From assembly GCF_002995805.1 (NCBI RefSeq), contig NZ_PVXL01000044.1:62001-126000 (forward strand): 64,000 nucleotides of DNA, written 5' to 3'. Positions 42,167-50,680 of this stretch are shown here, in pieces. The notes beneath the pieces were generated by a model. That model saw only the letters and a list, made by a program, of their open reading frames with translations. It was not told where the DNA came from and ran no database searches. This DNA comes from Neomoorella stamsii. Lineage in GTDB: Bacteria > Bacillota > DSM-521 > Neomoorellales > Neomoorellaceae. Position 1 is the first letter of the stretch; each line of letters starts with the position of its first letter. The position numbers were made by a program, and so were the translations under genes.

Positions 42167-43270
42167 GTGGGTGAAAAAGGCAGGATATCTCTCTGGCAAT
42201 TTTTTATGCTGGTTACCGGGTTCCTTATTGGTACCTCTACCCTGATCGTCCCTGTCGGGCCGGCCAAACAGGACGCCTGGATATCTTATCTTCTAGCGGG
42301 AACCCTGGGCCTGGGTGCGGCCTATTGCTATACTGCCCTCGGCCGCCGCTTCCCGCGAGAATCACCGGTGCAATATGCCTCCCGGGTTTTGGGGCGATGG
42401 CTGGGAACCTGCTTGAATATTATTTTTCTCTGGTACGCCCTGCACCTGGCGGCCCTGGTTTTGCGTAACGTTGTTGATTTATACAAGCTGATCGTTTTGC
42501 CCCAAACGCCAATGGAAATCGTTGCCGGGGTTTTTGCCGGCCTGGCTGCCTACGCCGTTCGCCTGGGGATAGAAGTCCCGGCCCGGATTGGTGAACTGCT
42601 ACTTCCTTTTATTATCGTTGCCATTTTAGTTCTCACCGCCCTGGCTGTATCTGTCCCGGGACTGGTTCACTGGGAAGCCCTCCTCCCGGTTATGGAAAGG
42701 GGGCCGCTGCCTGTCCTGCGTGGGGTCTACCCGGCCTTTGTCTTTCCCTTTGGCGAAACCGTCTTCTTTTTGGTTCTATTACCTTTTTTAACCGAACCCA
42801 AAAAAAGCTTTGCTCCCTTCGCCCGGGCCGTAATCATAGCAACATTGCTCACTACGCTGGTACTGGTACGTAACATCATCGTCCTGGGCGCATCCGAAAC
42901 GGCGCGTATTAATTTCCCCAGCCTTATAGCCATCCAGATGATAAATATTGGCGACTTTTTGCAACGCCTGGAACCGGTCATCATTTTCGTCTGGAGCTTT
43001 ACCATTTTATTGAAACTAACTATTGTCTACTATACCTTTACCTTGGGCACGGCCCAACTTTTAGGCCTCCGGGATTACCGCCCCCTCGTGCTGCCGACAG
43101 GCCTTCTGCTAACCTTTTTAACCATGAGCCTCTATGAAAATTTTTCCCAAATGTTAATCTTTGCCGGTCGCGCCTTCCCGTTTTATTTCCTCCCTGCTTA
43201 CCTGATCTACCCGGCCTTGCTGCTCCTGGTAGCTAAAATACGCAACATTAAAGGGCGAATCCACTGTTAG
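42167..43270 (+). CDS. gerB: Spore germination permease subunit, GerB family
   Basis: 367 residues from the GTG at 42167 with AGGAGG 7 nt upstream; the frame opens at 42086. Amino-acid-permease-like endospore germination protein with about ten membrane helices, beginning GRISLWQFFMLVTGFLIGTS. FPFGETVFFLVLLPFLTEP is characteristic. It binds germinant within the receptor. It is on the opposite strand from gerA and gerC, which is not the usual A-B-C order. Confidence 0.9.
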   Translation: MGEKGRISLWQFFMLVTGFLIGTSTLIVPVGPAKQDAWISYLLAGTLGLGAAYCYTALGRRFPRESPVQYASRVLGRWLGTCLNIIFLWYALHLAALVLRNVVDLYKLIVLPQTPMEIVAGVFAGLAAYAVRLGIEVPARIGELLLPFIIVAILVLTALAVSVPGLVHWEALLPVMERGPLPVLRGVYPAFVFPFGETVFFLVLLPFLTEPKKSFAPFARAVIIATLLTTLVLVRNIIVLGASETARINFPSLIAIQMINIGDFLQRLEPVIIFVWSFTILLKLTIVYYTFTLGTAQLLGLRDYRPLVLPTGLLLTFLTMSLYENFSQMLIFAGRAFPFYFLPAYLIYPALLLLVAKIRNIKGRIHC

Positions 43271-43322
43271 CAGGCACATAATTCCCTGCCTGTACCGGCA
43301 CAATATTGCGGGGGTGATTAAA

Positions 43323-43565
43323 ATGGGCCACAAAAAGGATAATGATCGGCTGCGGACGGAAAGACAGCTCGACAAATTAAAGTGGGAAACGGCCAAAGAA
43401 TTGGGCCTGGATGATGACCTAGCCAGCGCAGGTGATGAATTAACCACCAGGGAAGCCGGTAAAATCGGCGGCAATATGGTGCGCAAGCTGGTCAAGGCTG
43501 GTGAAAAGGCCCTGGCCGGGGAAGGCGATCGGAAAGCCCGTTTAAACCTGCAGGATGATCTATAG
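43323..43565 (+). CDS. Alpha/beta-type small acid-soluble spore protein
   Basis: 80 residues from the ATG at 43323 behind GGGGGTG; a GTG at 43314 is an alternative. It contains KWETAKELGLDD, the GPR-protease-site region of alpha/beta SASPs (usually KxEIAxE), and EAGKIGGNMVRKLVKAGE, the second DNA-binding helix. It saturates spore DNA. The cleavage segment has Thr-Ala where Ile-Ala is usual, so it belongs to a diverged branch. Confidence 0.85.
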   Translation: MGHKKDNDRLRTERQLDKLKWETAKELGLDDDLASAGDELTTREAGKIGGNMVRKLVKAGEKALAGEGDRKARLNLQDDL

Positions 43566-43590
43566 CCGGTCATAAACCGGCTTATTTTTT
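43564..43590 (+). terminator. Terminator of the SASP gene
   Basis: AGCCGGT-cataa-ACCGGCT followed by TATTTTTT, beginning at the SASP stop codon. Confidence 0.9.
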
Positions 43591-43700
43591 GGTTTTGTAG
43601 CTGCGGTCAGCTTACTGTACCATGGCCTTTTAGTCCGGACAAAAAACTGTGCCTTCCGGCATAAAGTTTAGCAGGCAAGAAACTTCCGGGAGGGAGAGCC

Positions 43701-44174
43701 ATGTTAACAGAAAGCATGGAAGATTACCTGGAGATGATCTACAGGATAATCCAGGAAAAAGGTTATGTTCGGGCGGTCGACCTGGCCGGAGCCCTGAACG
43801 TCCAGCCTTCATCCGTGACCAGGATGATACAAAAGCTCCATGAAGAGGGTTTTATCCAGTACGAAAAGTACCGGCATATTGCCCTCACCGATAAAGGGAA
43901 GCGGCTGGGATATTTCCTCGTCTGGCGCGATGCCATGCTCAAAGAGTTTTTAACCCTCCTCAACGCCCGGGTAGGGGTGGAAGAACAGGTAGAAGGCATT
44001 GAGCATTACATCACGCCGCCTACCATGTGCCTGTTCCGCAACCTGGTCCAGTATTTTCGTACCCATCCCGAGTGCCTAGAAGAACTCCAGACCATGAACC
44101 GGCTTAACAAGTACCCGGAAGGAGAAAAACTGGAGGACCTCAGGGCCTGGCTGTTCCGCCACAGCAGCGACTAG
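43701..44174 (+). CDS. DtxR/MntR-family metal-dependent regulator
   Basis: 157 residues. The N-terminal winged helix has ESMEDYLEMIYRIIQEKGYVRAVD-type start (shown split: ESMEDYLEMIYRI) and ALNVQPSSVTRMIQKLHEEGF, as in MntR. The dimerisation and metal-binding part has EGIEHYI with conserved Glu and His. The family senses Mn2+ or Fe2+ and represses uptake genes. It converges on feoB with a 6-nt gap, so it likely regulates feo. GGGAGGGAG precedes the ATG. Confidence 0.88.
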   Translation: MLTESMEDYLEMIYRIIQEKGYVRAVDLAGALNVQPSSVTRMIQKLHEEGFIQYEKYRHIALTDKGKRLGYFLVWRDAMLKEFLTLLNARVGVEEQVEGIEHYITPPTMCLFRNLVQYFRTHPECLEELQTMNRLNKYPEGEKLEDLRAWLFRHSSD

Positions 44175-44180
44175 GGAGCG

Positions 44181-45578
44181 TTAACCCCCAAGTTTGGCTC
44201 CTAATAGACCTGCCAGCAGCTTTACCAGGAAGCAGGTAACAAGGCCCATGGCCGTCGGAATTACAGCCGCCAGGAGGGGCCACTTAAGGCTTTTTGTTTC
44301 TTTATAAATGGTCAGCAGGGTGGTCCCGCAGGGCCAGTGCATCAGGGAAAAGAGCATGACATTAAGGGCGGTAATCCAGGTCCACCCGTGTAGCACCAGG
44401 ACTTCTCCCAGCGCGGCCAGGCTATCTACCTCAGTGAGCATGCCTGTTGAGAGGTAACTCATCAACAGGATGGGGATAACGATCTCATTGGCCGGCAGGC
44501 CCAGGATGAAGGCCAGGAGGATGTAGCCATCCAGGCCCACAGTTTTTCCTAAGGGCTGCAGCCAGCCGGCCAGGTGGTCGATAATACTGAAAGCGCCCTG
44601 GTGGACACTGGCCAGGACCCAGGTAAAGGCTCCGGCCGGAGCGGCCACCAGGACAGCCCTGGCCAGCACATAGAGGGTCCGGTCCAGGACGGAGCGGGTG
44701 ATTACCCGTAACACCTGGGGCGGCCGGTATGGTGGCAATTCCAGGGTAAAGGATGAGGGTACGCCTTTCAGGAGGGTCCGGGAGAGCAACCAGGAAGTAA
44801 AAAACATAAGTACAATACCCAGCAAGATAATCCCGGCCACGGTGAGGGTTGCTGCCACTGCCCCGGACGCCGTGGTGAGCAAACCGCCCATAAAGATAGC
44901 GGCCAGGGTAATTAGCGTGGGAAAACGACCGTTGCAGGGGGAAAAATTGTTGGTCAGGATGGCAAGCAGCCGTTCCCTGGGGGAATCAATGATGCGGCAG
45001 CCAACGACGCCGGCAGCATTGCAGCCGAAGCCCATACACATGGTTAAGGCCTGCTTGCCATGAGCGCCGGCCTTTTTAAAGAAATTGTCCAGGTTAAAGG
45101 CAATGCGCGGCAGGTAACCCAGGTCCTCCAGGAGGGTAAACAGGGGGAAAAAGATGGCCATGGGCGGCAGCATGACGGCAACCACCCAGGCCAGGGTGCG
45201 GTACATGCCCAGGACCACGATGCCATGTAACCAGTCAGGGGCACCCAGCCGGTGGAATAAGCTGGTAAGTATATCCTGGAAAGCAAAAAGTAAGCCGGCC
45301 AGCAGCGCGGAGGGGTAATTGGCCCCCTTTAGAGTCAGCCAGAAGACAAAGGCCAGCAAAGCCAGCATGATAGGGTATCCCCAGAGCCTGGAGGTTAAAA
45401 TGGCATCCAGCCGCCAGTCAAGATCCCGCTGCGGCGCAGGTGCCTTCTTGACGGCCCGGGAAGCTATGGCTTCCGCCCGGGCGTAAAGGGCCGCCACAAT
45501 CCGGTCGCGGCAGGAATCCTCCAGGTCACCGGCCAGGCGCCGGGCCTCACTAAGTACCGGGGTTTTCTGGCCAGTCAT
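44181..45578 (-). CDS. feoB: Ferrous iron transporter FeoB, permease part
   Basis: 465 residues covering the membrane part of FeoB only. The gate motifs are MGFGCNAAGVVGCRII and NNFSPCNGRFPTLI, with Cys residues as in FeoB. The end is a helix-rich core with LPANEIVIPILLMSY. The GTPase domain is encoded by the preceding gene, whose stop overlaps this ATG by 1 nt. A short N-terminal piece (about 1-50) corresponds to the linker between the two domains. The split is clean, with no degraded sequence. Confidence 0.9.
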   Translation of the reverse strand: MTGQKTPVLSEARRLAGDLEDSCRDRIVAALYARAEAIASRAVKKAPAPQRDLDWRLDAILTSRLWGYPIMLALLAFVFWLTLKGANYPSALLAGLLFAFQDILTSLFHRLGAPDWLHGIVVLGMYRTLAWVVAVMLPPMAIFFPLFTLLEDLGYLPRIAFNLDNFFKKAGAHGKQALTMCMGFGCNAAGVVGCRIIDSPRERLLAILTNNFSPCNGRFPTLITLAAIFMGGLLTTASGAVAATLTVAGIILLGIVLMFFTSWLLSRTLLKGVPSSFTLELPPYRPPQVLRVITRSVLDRTLYVLARAVLVAAPAGAFTWVLASVHQGAFSIIDHLAGWLQPLGKTVGLDGYILLAFILGLPANEIVIPILLMSYLSTGMLTEVDSLAALGEVLVLHGWTWITALNVMLFSLMHWPCGTTLLTIYKETKSLKWPLLAAVIPTAMGLVTCFLVKLLAGLLGAKLGG

Positions 45579-46375
45579 TATGCCAGCACCTCTTTTACCT
45601 GTAGCTTTATCCCGGGCTCAGATAAGTCGACACCTAAAAATTGTTGTATTCCTTGTAACAGAGTTGCGTCGCCTTCCAGCAGGCGTAGGGCCACCCACCG
45701 GGCATTGAGCCGGCCCCTTAAAAGCGGCTGCAATTGCCTTGCCAGCTGGCTGGCGGCCGTTTCAATATCTTTATCATAAATTATAGGTGTGGGAACCGGG
45801 CGCATCGCACCTGTAGCCACGGCAGCAATGACATCTTTCAACCGGGCAAGACCCTCACCGTTTCTGGCAGCCGTCGGTACCACCGGTACCCCCAGTTCGC
45901 CGGCCAGGAGGGGTACGTCAATCACAATATTTTTCCGCCGTGCTTCGTCCATGAGATTCAAGCAAACTACCACCGCGGTAGTCGTTTCTGTTACCTGGAG
46001 GACCAGGTTGAGGTTGCGTTCCAGGCAGGTGGCATCGACGACCACCACCGTGACATCGGGCCTGCCGAAACAAATAAAATCCCGGGCCACCTGTTCTTCG
46101 ACGGAATTAGCCAGTAAGGAGTACGTACCGGGAAGGTCCACCAGGGTAAAGATATGGCCCTGGTGGGTAAATTTGCCCCGGGCCTGCAGGACTGTTTTCC
46201 CCGGCCAGTTGCCGGTGTGCTGCCTTAAGCCCGTGAGGACATTAAAAATCGTGCTCTTGCCGGCATTGGGATTCCCGGCCAGGGCTACCAGGTAGCCGCC
46301 GGTTCTGGCCGGGAGAAAGTTTTCCCGTAAAGTACGAAAGCCTGTTGCCTGGTTTGTTAGTCCCATTCCGGCCAC
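45578..46375 (-). CDS. FeoB GTPase domain protein (split FeoB)
   Basis: 265 residues with the FeoB G domain: G1 GNPNAGKSTIFN, G2 region QHTGNWPGKTV, G3 DLPGTYSL and G4 NLMDEARR. There is a helical GDI-like end, and it stops where FeoB's membrane domain would begin. It works with the permease protein encoded next. It follows feoA by 9 nt. The ATG has AGGGTGG upstream. Confidence 0.92.
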   Translation of the reverse strand: MAGMGLTNQATGFRTLRENFLPARTGGYLVALAGNPNAGKSTIFNVLTGLRQHTGNWPGKTVLQARGKFTHQGHIFTLVDLPGTYSLLANSVEEQVARDFICFGRPDVTVVVVDATCLERNLNLVLQVTETTTAVVVCLNLMDEARRKNIVIDVPLLAGELGVPVVPTAARNGEGLARLKDVIAAVATGAMRPVPTPIIYDKDIETAASQLARQLQPLLRGRLNARWVALRLLEGDATLLQGIQQFLGVDLSEPGIKLQVKEVLA

Positions 46376-46384
46376 CCTCCTGCC

Positions 46385-46621
46385 TTACACTTGCCGCACC
46401 AGGACCTGCCGGCCTTCTTCCCGACGTAGGGCAATGGTCGCCCCGCGGATAAAAAAGGCCGTAGGGTCACCACTGGGACTGCGGCGTAAGGCCACCACCC
46501 TGGTGCCCGGTACCAGCCCGAGATCCAGGAGGCGGCGCCGGGTCAGGCCCCGGGCCTGTAAGGAAACTACTTCGCCGGAACTGCCCGGCCTGAGGTTGCT
46601 GAGGCTAGTGATCGTACTCAT
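46385..46621 (-). CDS. feoA: FeoA-like SH3 protein
   Basis: 78 residues from the ATG at 46621 with GAGGGGAG upstream; the frame opens at 46717. FeoA domain: LSNLRPGSSGEVVSL, RRRLLDLGLVPGTRVVALRRSP (split: LDLGLVPGTRV) and GATIALRREEGRQVLV. It is the first gene of feoA-feoB(GTPase)-feoB(permease). The 235 nt upstream hold TTGCC-GGCG-GGCAA near 46731, a possible operator, and no other gene. Confidence 0.9.
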   Translation of the reverse strand: MSTITSLSNLRPGSSGEVVSLQARGLTRRRLLDLGLVPGTRVVALRRSPSGDPTAFFIRGATIALRREEGRQVLVRQV

Positions 46622-46855
46622 TGGCACTCCCCTCTTCTTACCTGATACCTGATATAGCCCGGCTTCCTTGCCGGGAATGACCTGGAATTGCCAGCAACCC
46701 ACATTTTTGCTTGCCACGCAATCCCTTGCCGGCGGGCAACTTTCTGATATCAGGCTATGCCGCCCGCCGGGCCGGTGTTACCCTTACCCTTTAAACCGGG
46801 AAGGAAAAAATTTTTGCTTAGAAGAGGTGTAGCAACGCCACGATGGTATAAATTT

Positions 46856-46882
46856 AAAAGGTCCTGAGCACAACTCAGGACC
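46856..46882 (-). terminator. Terminator of the fetA-fetB operon
   Basis: GGTCCTGAG-ttgtg-CTCAGGACC on the minus strand, followed by TTTTAAATTT, 24 nt after the fetB stop. Confidence 0.88.
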
Positions 46883-46905
46883 GGCTTTCCTGTCAGCTTT
46901 AAGTT

Positions 46906-47691
46906 TCATCTTTCAGCAGGGACCAGCAGCCTGTGATCGGGCGTAAAGCAGCGACGCCGGACCAGATAGGTCACCAGGATGCTCCCCAGAGCCGTGGAAC
47001 CCACCAGCATTAGCATCACCACAATCTGGTACTTGACGGCCACCACCGGATTGGCCCCGGCAATAATCTGCCCGCTCATTATACCTGGCAGGAAAACGAT
47101 GCCAACACCCATCATGGAATTAATGGAAGGGATCATCCCGGCGCTGATGGCCTGGCGGAGAATGTCGGCCGAAGCCTCCCGGTAATCGGCGCCTAGGGAA
47201 AGGTACATTTCAATGATCTCCCGCTGTTTGCGCAGGTCACCGAAAAGGCGTTCCAGGGTAATGGCAATGGCATTCATGGAGTTACCGACAATCATGCCCC
47301 CCAGGGGGATAAAGTAGCTTGGTTCATACCAGGGTTTCACTCTGACAATCACGGCCGTGACCACAAAGGTAACCAGCATATAGCTGATAAACATGGAAAT
47401 AATGGTCGGGGTAATAAAGGGGATGTTCCTGACTTTGACCCGGCCGGCAATAATCCTGGCGGCAAAAAAGATCATGCCGGCGAAGATTAATAACACCATC
47501 CAGGCCGACTGGAGCTGGAATACATACTTCAAAAGATAACCCATGAGGAAGAGCTGGGTGATGGTACGCACTGTGCCCCAGGCAATGTCCCGGTGCAGGT
47601 TCAGGTTCAGGATAAGGGAACTGACCCCCGCCAGGAGGACAAAGCCCAGGGAGAAGACCAGTTGCAGGGGGCCAATGTCAATAGCGTTCAT
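46906..47691 (-). CDS. fetB: FetB-type ABC permease (UPF0014)
   Basis: 261 residues, about seven membrane helices. Typical UPF0014 parts are HRDIAWGTVRTITQLFLMGY, PLGGMIVGNSMNAIAITLERL, GADYREASADILRQAI and MIPSINSMMGVGIVFLPGIM. In E. coli FetAB exports iron. The start ATG overlaps the fetA stop (ATGA). Confidence 0.9.
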   Translation of the reverse strand: MNAIDIGPLQLVFSLGFVLLAGVSSLILNLNLHRDIAWGTVRTITQLFLMGYLLKYVFQLQSAWMVLLIFAGMIFFAARIIAGRVKVRNIPFITPTIISMFISYMLVTFVVTAVIVRVKPWYEPSYFIPLGGMIVGNSMNAIAITLERLFGDLRKQREIIEMYLSLGADYREASADILRQAISAGMIPSINSMMGVGIVFLPGIMSGQIIAGANPVVAVKYQIVVMLMLVGSTALGSILVTYLVRRRCFTPDHRLLVPAER

Positions 47692-48350
47692 GCTGCCACC
47701 TCCCGCAGGGTGCCATGCTCCAGGACCAGGACGCGGGGCTTTACCAGCCGGGGGACATAGTCTGTATGGCTGATCATAATAACGGTTACTCCCTGTTCGG
47801 CGTTTAAAGCTTCGGCCCGAGCCTCTACAATTTCTCGTGACTCGCGATCCAGGGAAGCAGTGGGTTCATCCAGGAGCAGGGCTTCCGGCGCCAGCAGCAG
47901 CGCCCTGATGAGAGCCAGCCGCTGCTTCTGGCCCACAGAAAGCTCCCTGGCATTGGCCTCCAGGGAGATCTCACCCAGTAAAAATGTATGCAAATAATCC
48001 TGTAGGAGGTCCTCGGTGGGCAGCCGCTCTCCCCGGGCTGACCTGAAACGGAAAGGCAGCAGCAGGTTTTCCCGTACCGAAGCGTCCAGCATCACCGGCG
48101 TCTGCTGCAGGTACACGACACGCCGCCGCAGCCAGGTGGCATCGTAACTGGCCAGGGGCCTGTCCTTAAACAGCACTTCCCCCCGCTGGGGAACCGCCAG
48201 CCCGTTCAGCAGGTGCAGCAGGGTCGACTTGCCACTGCCGGATGGCCCTTGCAACAAGATAAACTGGCCTTCCTCCACGTGGAGGCTGATGTCCTTTAAG
48301 ACGGGCCTGGCCTCTATATACCCGAAGGTAACGTCCCGTAAAGTAAACAT
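47688..48350 (-). CDS. fetA: FetA-type ABC ATPase
   Basis: 220 residues. Walker A GPSGSGKSTLL, signature LSVGQKQRLALIRALLL and Walker B ALLLDEPTASLD. It is paired with fetB. It follows the DUF3343 gene by 2 nt, so it belongs to the csd-DUF3343-fetA-fetB operon. Confidence 0.9.
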   Translation of the reverse strand: MFTLRDVTFGYIEARPVLKDISLHVEEGQFILLQGPSGSGKSTLLHLLNGLAVPQRGEVLFKDRPLASYDATWLRRRVVYLQQTPVMLDASVRENLLLPFRFRSARGERLPTEDLLQDYLHTFLLGEISLEANARELSVGQKQRLALIRALLLAPEALLLDEPTASLDRESREIVEARAEALNAEQGVTVIMISHTDYVPRLVKPRVLVLEHGTLREVAA

Positions 48351-48352
48351 TA

Positions 48353-48661
48353 CTATTCCTTCTCTCCGGCTTCCCGTAAATCGTCTGCTTCATATTTCTC
48401 AATTGCCTCTATTACCCGGATGCAACCGCGGTCTTTGAGTACCTTCACCTTTTTTTCCAGCCTGACGCCTGCTGCCTGGAGAAGGGCCAGGGCGTGCACG
48501 CTTATTTCCGGCTCCAGCTCCAGGGCCAGGCCGCACAAGGAACTCAGCTCCCGGGGCATGGGTATGAGCCGCCCTTGAAGTCCGGCTCCCTGGACGGTCT
48601 TTTCCGCCTTCAGGGCATAATGGGTGGAAGGAAAGGTCAGCAACACCAGCTCGTCAGGCAT
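48353..48661 (-). CDS. DUF3343 protein (putative Se/S carrier-like)
   Basis: 102 residues: LVLLTFPSTHYALKAEKTVQ, IPMPRELSSLCGLALELEP and the single conserved Cys in SSLCG, matching DUF3343. These proteins are found beside cysteine desulfurases and selenium genes and may carry sulfur or selenium on that Cys (inference). Its start overlaps the end of the desulfurase gene by 8 nt. Confidence 0.82.
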   Translation of the reverse strand: MPDELVLLTFPSTHYALKAEKTVQGAGLQGRLIPMPRELSSLCGLALELEPEISVHALALLQAAGVRLEKKVKVLKDRGCIRVIEAIEKYEADDLREAGEKE

Positions 48662-49805
48662 CCCGCAGCACCCCTACCAGTTCCCGCACGGCAGCCAGGG
48701 TGGTCTCGATTTCGGCCGGGGTATTAAAGTACGCCGGGCTCAGCCGCAAGGTACCTGTTGTCAGGGTACCGGTGGTCTGGTGGGCCAGGGGGGCGCAGTG
48801 GAGACCCGAACGGGTTGCAATTTCATAATGATCCGCCAGCCAGGCGCCGGCCTCCCCTGCCGAGATACCCCGGATATTGATTGATATCACCGGTACCCGC
48901 CTTTCCGGCTCCGCAGGGCCGTAGACAGTCACTTCCGGGATTTGCTGCAAGCCCTCTAAAAGCAGGCCTGTCAGCTCCCGGGTATGCCGGCGGATCTTCT
49001 CTAGCCCGGTTTCCTGGATAAATCTTACCCCCGCCCCTAGGGCGGCAATGGCCGGGGCATTGATAGTGCCGCTTTCAAATTTGTCCGGCATGATTTCCGG
49101 CTGGCTAAATAACTCCGATTTGCTTCCCGTACCACCATAAAGCAACGGCCTGACGGTATCCGGGTAGCGGATATAAAGGCCGCCGGTCCCGGGAGGGCCC
49201 ATTAACCCCTTATGGCCGGTAAAGGCCAGCAGGGTAATCCCGGCCGTTTCTACATCTACGGGAATTTCCCCGGCCGTCTGGGCCGTATCTACCAGGTACT
49301 GGAGGTGGTGGCGGCGGGCGATCTCTCCCACTTCATGAATGGGCATAATGGTACCGGTAACATTGGAAGCATGGGTGAGGCAGATCAGCCTGGTGCGCGA
49401 TTGGATTGCTTTTTCCACCGCCAGGGGATCCAGGGTGCCATCGGCGGCGCAGTTAACGATGGTAAATTCCACCCCCCTGTTTTTCAGGGCGTATAAGGGC
49501 CGGACCACGGCATTATGTTCCATGCTGCTGATAATGACATGGTCCCCGGGTTCCAGCAGTCCCTGGATGGCCAGGTTCAGGGCTGCGGTAGCATTGACCG
49601 TGAAGACTATCTGTTCCGGCTCCCGGATGCCGAAAAGAGCTGCCAGCAGTTCCCGCGTTTCCAGGACTGCCCGGCCGGCGTCCAGTGCCCCCTTATTAGC
49701 TCCGCGGTTCACGCTGCCGCTCAATTGCCGCAAGCACACGTCAGCCGTCTGGTAAACGGCCTCAGGCTTGGGCCAGGAGGTGGCGGCATTATTCAGGTAA
49801 ATCAT
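48654..49805 (-). CDS. Class V aminotransferase, cysteine desulfurase family
   Basis: 383-residue PLP enzyme of the cysteine desulfurase family (TIGR01977-like). It begins MIYLNNAATSWPKPEAVY and has ISSMEHNAVVRPLYAL, DTAQTAGEIPVDVE and LAFTGHKGLMGPPGTGGLYI with the PLP-binding Lys. The catalytic Cys region is TRSGLHCAPLAHQ. It likely releases sulfur from cysteine. It is first in an operon with DUF3343 and FetAB. The upstream 250 nt hold a palindrome overlapping a -10-like sequence. Confidence 0.88.
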   Translation of the reverse strand: MIYLNNAATSWPKPEAVYQTADVCLRQLSGSVNRGANKGALDAGRAVLETRELLAALFGIREPEQIVFTVNATAALNLAIQGLLEPGDHVIISSMEHNAVVRPLYALKNRGVEFTIVNCAADGTLDPLAVEKAIQSRTRLICLTHASNVTGTIMPIHEVGEIARRHHLQYLVDTAQTAGEIPVDVETAGITLLAFTGHKGLMGPPGTGGLYIRYPDTVRPLLYGGTGSKSELFSQPEIMPDKFESGTINAPAIAALGAGVRFIQETGLEKIRRHTRELTGLLLEGLQQIPEVTVYGPAEPERRVPVISINIRGISAGEAGAWLADHYEIATRSGLHCAPLAHQTTGTLTTGTLRLSPAYFNTPAEIETTLAAVRELVGVLRDA

Positions 49806-49918
49806 GCGCTAATCCCTGACGCTCCCTATCCCGGTTGGAAGAGCCGGGTTATTTTCCGGCAGGACTCCCCTGCTGTCATATAATATTCTTTTTTTAACCG
49901 CGATACCCTGTATACGCA

Positions 49919-49937
49919 TTATAACTTTTTGTTATAA
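49919..49937. promoter_or_regulatory. Palindrome overlapping a -10-like box upstream of the desulfurase operon
   Basis: TTATAAC-TTTTT-GTTATAA, perfect 7-bp arms. On the minus strand its right half extends into TATAAT (49923-49918), about 110 nt upstream of the start codon. A repressor bound there would block the promoter. The -35 region is not clear. Confidence 0.45.
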
Positions 49938-50054
49938 GTCTTTTCCTAATAAAAAACCCCTACTTTATAAAACCCAGAATATCCCTTTCAACAGGAATTC
50001 CACCGTAACCGTAATTAAACATAAGGCGAATGGCTTAATCATGTACTTAAAAAC

Positions 50055-50600
50055 TTAAAAAACCCGGTCTAAATCTAAATCCAACTCGGGTAAAACTGTG
50101 GAAGTAAAAGGTTTATTACTTCGCCGGGTGTAGAGCTCTCTTTTATCTCCTTCAGGAGTAAAAGTGCAAACTTCGATGGTCTGGGCCACAGGGTGGACAA
50201 ACCATATCTCCCGCACCTGGTGGGCGGCATATAACTTTTTTTTGATTACTTGATCCCGCTCAGCGGTAGAAGGGGAGAGAATTTCAATTACCAGGTCCGG
50301 CCCGCCTTTGATATTGGCTTCAGTGATGATGGCCCGTCTTTCGTTACTAATGAAAATGATATCTGGCTGGACAACATCTTCCGGTGTTAAATAAACATCA
50401 ATAGGTGAGTGGAGAATTATTCCTATCTTTTGTTCTTCCACATGCTGGCGTAAAATAAACTCCAGGTTCCCGGAAACCATCTGGTGGATGACACTTGGTG
50501 CCGGCACCATATACAGCTTCCCCCCGATGAGCTCGTACCTTTTGTCCTCCGGTAGCTGGCAATAGTCCTCGTAAGTAAATTTAACCTCGTTAACGGCCAT
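50055..50600 (-). CDS. Uma2 family protein (DUF820, PD-(D/E)XK fold)
   Basis: 181 residues: FTYEDYCQLPEDKRYELIGGKLY, then VVQPDIIFISNE and GGPDLVIEILSPSTAERDQVIKK, the Uma2 nuclease-like core with Asp, Glu and Lys. Uma2 genes are numerous in some Firmicutes and cyanobacteria, and their function is poorly known. It is monocistronic, with AGGAGGG upstream, between the desulfurase operon and the end of the chelatase operon. Confidence 0.85.
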   Translation of the reverse strand: MAVNEVKFTYEDYCQLPEDKRYELIGGKLYMVPAPSVIHQMVSGNLEFILRQHVEEQKIGIILHSPIDVYLTPEDVVQPDIIFISNERRAIITEANIKGGPDLVIEILSPSTAERDQVIKKKLYAAHQVREIWFVHPVAQTIEVCTFTPEGDKRELYTRRSNKPFTSTVLPELDLDLDRVF

Positions 50601-50680
50601 GTTTCATCCCTCCTGGGACATTTCCTTTAATGGTATTGTACCATTTGTTTCCCTGGCTTAAAAGCTGGCCGATTAAAACC

